From Pieris napi (lineage: Eukaryota; Arthropoda; Insecta; Lepidoptera; Pieridae), in contig NC_062238.1 in NCBI RefSeq assembly GCF_905475465.1, positions 3,514,501 to 3,578,500 on the forward strand: a stretch of DNA of 64,000 nucleotides. The letters run 5' to 3'. Positions 59,176 through 64,000 of the stretch are shown piece by piece (the stretch's first letter is position 1; each line of letters opens with the position of its first letter). A program made the translations under genes and the position numbers. Under the pieces are notes generated by a model, which saw only the letters and a program-made list of their open reading frames with translations, was not told where the DNA came from and searched no databases.

Positions 59176-60584
59176 TGCTTTGTAAGCTGCTACAATGTGG
59201 CTTTTAGTGTTTTTCTTTTTATGGTTTTATGAGACATCTTTGATGTTTGGTTATTTTTATATTTAGTTCATTATTTAAATTTAAAAAATCTTTTGCTTAT
59301 GATCTATGTTTTAAAATCAATGACATTTCCCAACGTTTATTGGTATTTAAAAATTTAATACAATAGTAACATAAGATTTTAGATATGTATAAAATTTACC
59401 TAAACAGTTCAAACCTAGTGAGCTGTATAAAATATCTATGTATCTACCTAAATAGTAACTAACATACTAGATAATAATATTTTATATTACTCTAATACGT
59501 TAGACTAATTTATACGTTAAAATCCGCAGCTGCATCTCTGGTATTTCTAAGTAATTTATTTTTAAAATATCTATACACCGGCTTCAAAATGTTGTATCTA
59601 TAATTATACCTCTACACATAAAACAAAACTTAATCCAACAAGATAATAAAAAGTAAAGTTATTTAGTACAAGACAAAACTCATCAGAAAAGTTGCACAGT
59701 AATAATTTATCCCAAGATGGAGGCATCTTAACGTCTTGTAATATCTTCTACTGACATATTTATTGTTTCCATGGGGCGGGGGATGTTTCTTTGAAGGGGA
59801 ATATAGGAACAAATATTTTACAAGATGTTCATAGAAAAACATATATCTTGATCTCTGTTTTAATCTATTGATCTGATAAAAATATTGAGACATTTAAAAT
59901 TTAGAAAAATACGCAGGAGGTTATTGTACATTTTTAAATTTCGAACATAAATTCGTGCAATCAAGATAATCTTTTGCCATATCTATACGTTTTTAAATTT
60001 TGAACGTTAGGACATAAATTCGTTCATAAATAGAACCTTAATAAAGACGTAAAAATAATGATGACTAACAAAGTGTTTGGTGTTCGATATTTCTGTCGAG
60101 GCGTACCTACTGTATGGTTAGGGCGTGTTTATACAGGCGTCTCTCAGCTGCAGAGTAAAATTAAAAACCGGACGAGTTGGACAGGGTTATCAAAATAATT
60201 TACGACCAATATTGGAACCGGACCTATCGTATACTAAAATTGTATTATATTCAACACCTATTGTGGGAATCGCTACTATGTTTATTATTATACTGCTTTC
60301 TTTAATATTAAACAGTTGATTTACGAAAGAAATTTTAAAGCATTTTTTACACTATGACTAAATTTACCACAATAAAACCCGTTGCAAAGCCTATAAAGCC
60401 AAAGTTTGAAATTTGTATTTGACATAACTATGTTATCTTTAATTTAAACCAAATTATGTCATGGCGTAGCTCGTAGCACATGACTTGGAATTATACGTAC
60501 CTACACAAAAGACATTTAGATTTTTAAAATGTAGGTAGGAATACTTCAGCCGTTTTAGCTTTAGTAAATTTTGTAGTAAGAATG

Positions 60585-60715
60585 GCAGCCCTGAAAACCG
60601 AAACGACCGCCTTCGGCTCCAGGCTCGGGTCGTCGACCGACCGCTGACTGAAATATCGCAATATCTGGCTTGCCTTAATCCCGAGCGCGAGTTTGTGCCC
60701 GGCTTTAACCTTAAT
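60585..60715. promoter_or_regulatory. GC-rich unique block, possible regulatory element
   Basis: CCGCCTTCGGCTCCAGGCTC, GGGTCGTCGACCGACCG and CCCGAGCGCGAG in AT-rich surroundings; no frame or repeat match. Confidence 0.25.
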
Positions 60716-61279
60716 ATTGTTAGATTTATGCCCGTCTACGCCTTATTAGGGTACGTTATTACTATTACGGTGTTTGTAATTTCATTTGAAAATGGTATAT
60801 ACCAAATATACGGATATTCCGCATTCCAAATTTGAATTAAACTATGCTACAAATTTAGAACAGGATTTTTAAATGATTGTTGTTGCTGACACTTCCTGTA
60901 CAAGTGTTCTATTTTTAAACGCTATAAGCAGTTCGATGCTCTTTTAGGTTGGTAAGTCAGTGATCAACCCGTAAGATCTCCTTTAGGGATGCGTGGAAAT
61001 AATAATGCTTTTCGTCTCAAAAGTACGTTCCATAGATCCAGTGCCAGCAATAATTTGAGTCATAACCGTCCCATTGTTGAGAAATATCGAATGAATACCG
61101 GAATACTCAGGAATTTTTCGTTATTAGTCACTTTAGCTTGTGACATGAATTAAGACATTTCGCAAACCACAAAATACGTTGGCTTATTCGTTATTTACAT
61201 AGCTACTAGCCTATAAATAAATACCGGCTCACTCACACGTGCACAATATGACGTTGTTTTAAGTTTATTTTATTTTTAT

Positions 61280-61365
61280 ACACAGGCGTAGAGCGCGCGC
61301 GGCCTGTAATTTTGCGGTGCTCGTCGCGCTCAGGCGCACGCCGGACAAAGATGGCGACGCTATCA
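61280..61365. promoter_or_regulatory. CpG-rich block with YY1-like site
   Basis: GAGCGCGCGCGGCC...CTCGTCGCGCTCAGGCGCAC, then CAAAGATGGCGACGC; the last resembles the YY1-type AAGATGGCGGC promoter motif. The frame from the ATG is six codons long. Confidence 0.3.
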
Positions 61366-62221
61366 ATATACTAAGTTCGAAATTCAAATGTGAAGGCTCT
61401 AAATAGAAGTTCCATTAGCTTCGTTATCGAAAGTGCTTGAGAACGTTTTCAAGAGCATGTTAATACCCTCCACGGTTATGACTCAGATATGGTTATGTGT
61501 TTTGTTTTATGGAGATGCACAATATTCATGTGAGTAATGATTAAAATATTTTTAGAGTATTTACTTTGAGGGATTTCCTCTATTTTTATACAGGTATACT
61601 TTGTATCGTTGTAAGTACTCGGTTTTTATGAGACAATATTCTTTAAATATAACTCTTAATTTATATTATTTTTTCAGACAGTTTTCTTTTCTTTAAAAGC
61701 ATTCTCATATCTTAAATCTTGTTTAGTTTTTACTATTTCCTCCCTAACATATTCTTTAACTAAATCTTATGATCACATTGGTGTCTTTCTATAAAAAAAA
61801 AATATTAGAAAAGAAGCGCGCTTAAGTTAAAACTTCAAATGTGAACCATACCTAAACATATTTATTTAGTCCACAAATATTTGATATTAAATAATATACC
61901 TATGTTATGGTAGATACAATTGAAAATAACAATTTATTAACAAGTTAAGCACTTAAAATGTAACCATCAAACAAAACGTAGCCTTTTAAATAATATATAT
62001 TTATCATGTAAAAAAATCTTTTATAAAAAAAATGCTAACATACAGTAGGCAGTCGTGACAATTAGTGATATCCTTGCTATAAATTGTTAAAATATAACCA
62101 CGACTGAAATTCGTGAGCGCGGCACTAAACTGGATTCGTGTTACACGTTTGCATGAAACCAGCTATTTGGTGATCACTATGGTATCACATTACTATCTAA
62201 CCTACAATACCTTTTTCATTA

Positions 62222-62517
62222 AAAAAATAAAAATTAAAACAGTGGCGCTATAACCTTTTTAGGTCTGGGCCTTATATTTCTGTATCTGTTTTATGATCAT
62301 TTGTCAATCTAATAGGCGAGAAGGTAATCAGCCTCCTGATACACGCCGTCGACTTTTGGGTCTAAGGCAAGCCGGTTTCCTCACGATGTTTTCCTTCATC
62401 GTTCATGCGAATGTTAAATGCGCACATAGAAAGAAAGTCCATTGGTGCACAGCTGGGGATCAAACCTACGACCTCAAAGAGGAGAGTCTTTTTCTGAAGC
62501 CTCTAGGCCAAGACTGT
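62222..62517 (-). mobile_element. tRNA-derived SINE, near full length
   Basis: Minus-strand copy: the tail side begins AAAACAGTGGCGCTATAACC and the head ends TCTAGGCCAAGACTG. The B box has decayed (GATCAAACCTAC). Confidence 0.85.
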
Positions 62518-62675
62518 TTTTACAGCCTTAGAAAAACAATTTACAGCCTTTCAACTAAAGTACTCTTTCGTCTCTTTCTGTTCATTGCATTTACACTGTG
62601 ATAAAAATACACAAATGAGCACTACTGAAAAGAGTTCATTTAGCTGGTTTTTATGAACAGGGTAAATATAGAGCA

Positions 62676-62765
62676 CTATTTTCTTGAAGGACCCTAAGTC
62701 GAAATGGTTCGGAAATACATCGGTGGGCAGCTGTTTCCACATAGTAGTGGTGCGTGGCAAAAACT
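62676..62765 (-). pseudogene. LINE ORF2 C-terminal fragment
   Basis: The minus frame reads PRTTTMWKQLPTDVFP, then FDLGSFKK, the same near-terminal motif as at 19857-20095. Tail missing. Confidence 0.55.
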
Positions 62766-63609
62766 GTTTTTTATGGGATTAAAGCGGGTAAAAGCCTTCT
62801 CCAAAGCATTTCACTTTTTGTAATTTTTTGCTATCTTTCCCCCTTCATTATTGCAATTTCTTCTGTCCATATGGCAAAAGGCAGGTCTCAGGATCTTGTG
62901 CCTTGTGGATTTTTTAAGATATACACTTGCTTTCGATGTCTCTACCTATTCTTGCTCTACCTTCTCCATCTCTTCGTTCTGTGACGTGATATTTTTCGCA
63001 CATACCTTTGCCACATGAGTTACGGTCAATTCTTACACCATGCCATGTGCCGACGCATACTTGATTTTTTATCGCAAGCCCGTTATCGTGCCCGATCATA
63101 AATCTGTTTTCGAATCGTGAGTCGCCATTGTTGGAACGAGGTTGCAAAATCACCCCACACGAAAAACACCGCTATGTTATCAGCTTAAAGCGTAATTTAC
63201 GATGTCCGATAATTGTTTACTACGTGGATTCGAAGGGTTTATTGTCGCATTGTACCTATGCGACGTAAATACTAGGCTAGGTTCTTAAAATGCCAAACTT
63301 ATTTACAGCGGGGGCGTTGGAGCCGTACTGCACGTAGATAATGACTTGAAATACCGTCCTATGGGGGTTTGAAAGAATTATGTCTTGGAAATTTTATTAC
63401 TATTTGAGTAGGCGTGTAGCGTAGTAGGTAGGTTCTATTATAAGATGTTTAAGAGAATGGTTAAGTTTGATTTCAACACGTATGAAACTTAAAAATGTGC
63501 TACGTTAATATACATGCCTAGCTGAGATAAATGCGTTTTAGTAATGACCACCAAAAATGTATGTAGGTCCTTACTCGACAAGCTCTAACATCACACAACA
63601 AAAATACTA

Positions 63610-63725
63610 ATTTAATAATTAATAATAATAATTTATTTAATGTAAGAATATGGTACAAAAACGTTAAGGTGGTACAATCGTGAGTTCGCATATTCTGCGC
63701 GCAAATTGGTCTTAAGGAATTTTAC
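63610..63725 (-). mobile_element. LINE 3' end with (ATT)n tail, minus strand
   Basis: AATTAATAATAATAATTTAT, AATATGGTACAAAAACGT, AAGGTGGTACAATCGTGAG, read in reverse, resembles a LINE 3' UTR with a trinucleotide tail. Beyond it to 64000 nothing was recognised. Confidence 0.4.
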
Positions 63726-64000
63726 ATTATTAGTCAAAGTCAATTCTTATATTATCTGGATCGTACATATATCTTATAAAATTTATATCAACTACAGTGG
63801 CTCACGCAAATAATCATTTATTGAATAGTACATATTATAAGTCCATGGTATATTTCCAAGTAAGTTAATAAAAGAAAAATTAAGTCCTTGCAATTCTTGA
63901 TAGAGAATGTATTAATTATAGGGTTTTATTGGCACAGTCAATAGTCATTTATAGCTCTCTCAGTGAGGTTCAATTACGTTGGATTAATTCATCAAATGAG

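Noticed and set aside
1..64000. CRISPR arrays, operons and ribosome binding sites.
   Set aside because: The window is eukaryotic (spliced genes, SINEs, Helitrons); no spaced direct-repeat array was seen.

Overview
The window looks like nuclear DNA from a moth or butterfly (Lepidoptera). It is strongly AT-rich, has almost no long open frames, and is dense with short transposable-element remnants. These include a tRNA-derived SINE with boxes A and B and the 3' segment 'CTTGCCTATTAGATT', several non-autonomous Helitrons ending in a hairpin plus CTAG, LINE 3' tails of the TTTGAATTTG/TTTGACTTTG type, and mariner, piggyBac, PIF/Harbinger and hAT relics. I recognised all of these by eye; no database was searched.

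The main genic content lies on the minus strand between about 38.0 and 47.9 kb: three tandem paralogous genes for small four-helix membrane proteins, called A (47856-44522), B (44048-42915) and C (41586-38061) here. No single open frame shows them. They appear only when consensus splice sites are used to join short exons. All three have a Cys-containing N-terminal exon ending in half a membrane helix (phase 0), an exon starting Leu-Ser with a downstream Cys and helix 2 (phase 0), a 154-157 bp exon with helix 3 (ending in phase 1), and a short last exon completing helix 4 with a tiny tail. Gene A has a possible extra 120 bp exon. Introns hold much of the local transposon load: mariner, LINE, SINE and Helitron in C, a LINE tail in B, and a MITE, LINE tail, Helitron end and TA repeat in A.

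Left part (1-22.9 kb): no gene recognised; SINEs, Helitrons, LINE tails, a fold-back element carrying two X-box-like palindromes, and a 19-bp-arm hairpin. At 22.97-23.17 kb a CpG-rich block ends in a consensus splice donor; this is the best candidate for a promoter and non-coding first exon of a plus-strand gene whose later exons I could not find. From 23.7 to 26.1 kb a 2.4 kb element with hAT-like ends, an 8-bp target duplication and CAAGAC-rich subterminal arrays is inserted just downstream, in what would be intron 1. At 28.2-28.7 kb sits a deleted PIF/Harbinger element that still carries a piece of transposase. From 29 to 38 kb there are more Helitrons, LINE pieces and CTCF-like motifs.

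Right part (48-64 kb): mostly AT-rich non-coding DNA, a third copy of a GAAGTTATACTTC-type MITE, Helitron and LINE pieces, then a cluster of GC-rich promoter-like blocks at 58.9-61.4 kb with E2F-, CCAAT- and YY1-like sites, and two further SINE/LINE copies near the end.
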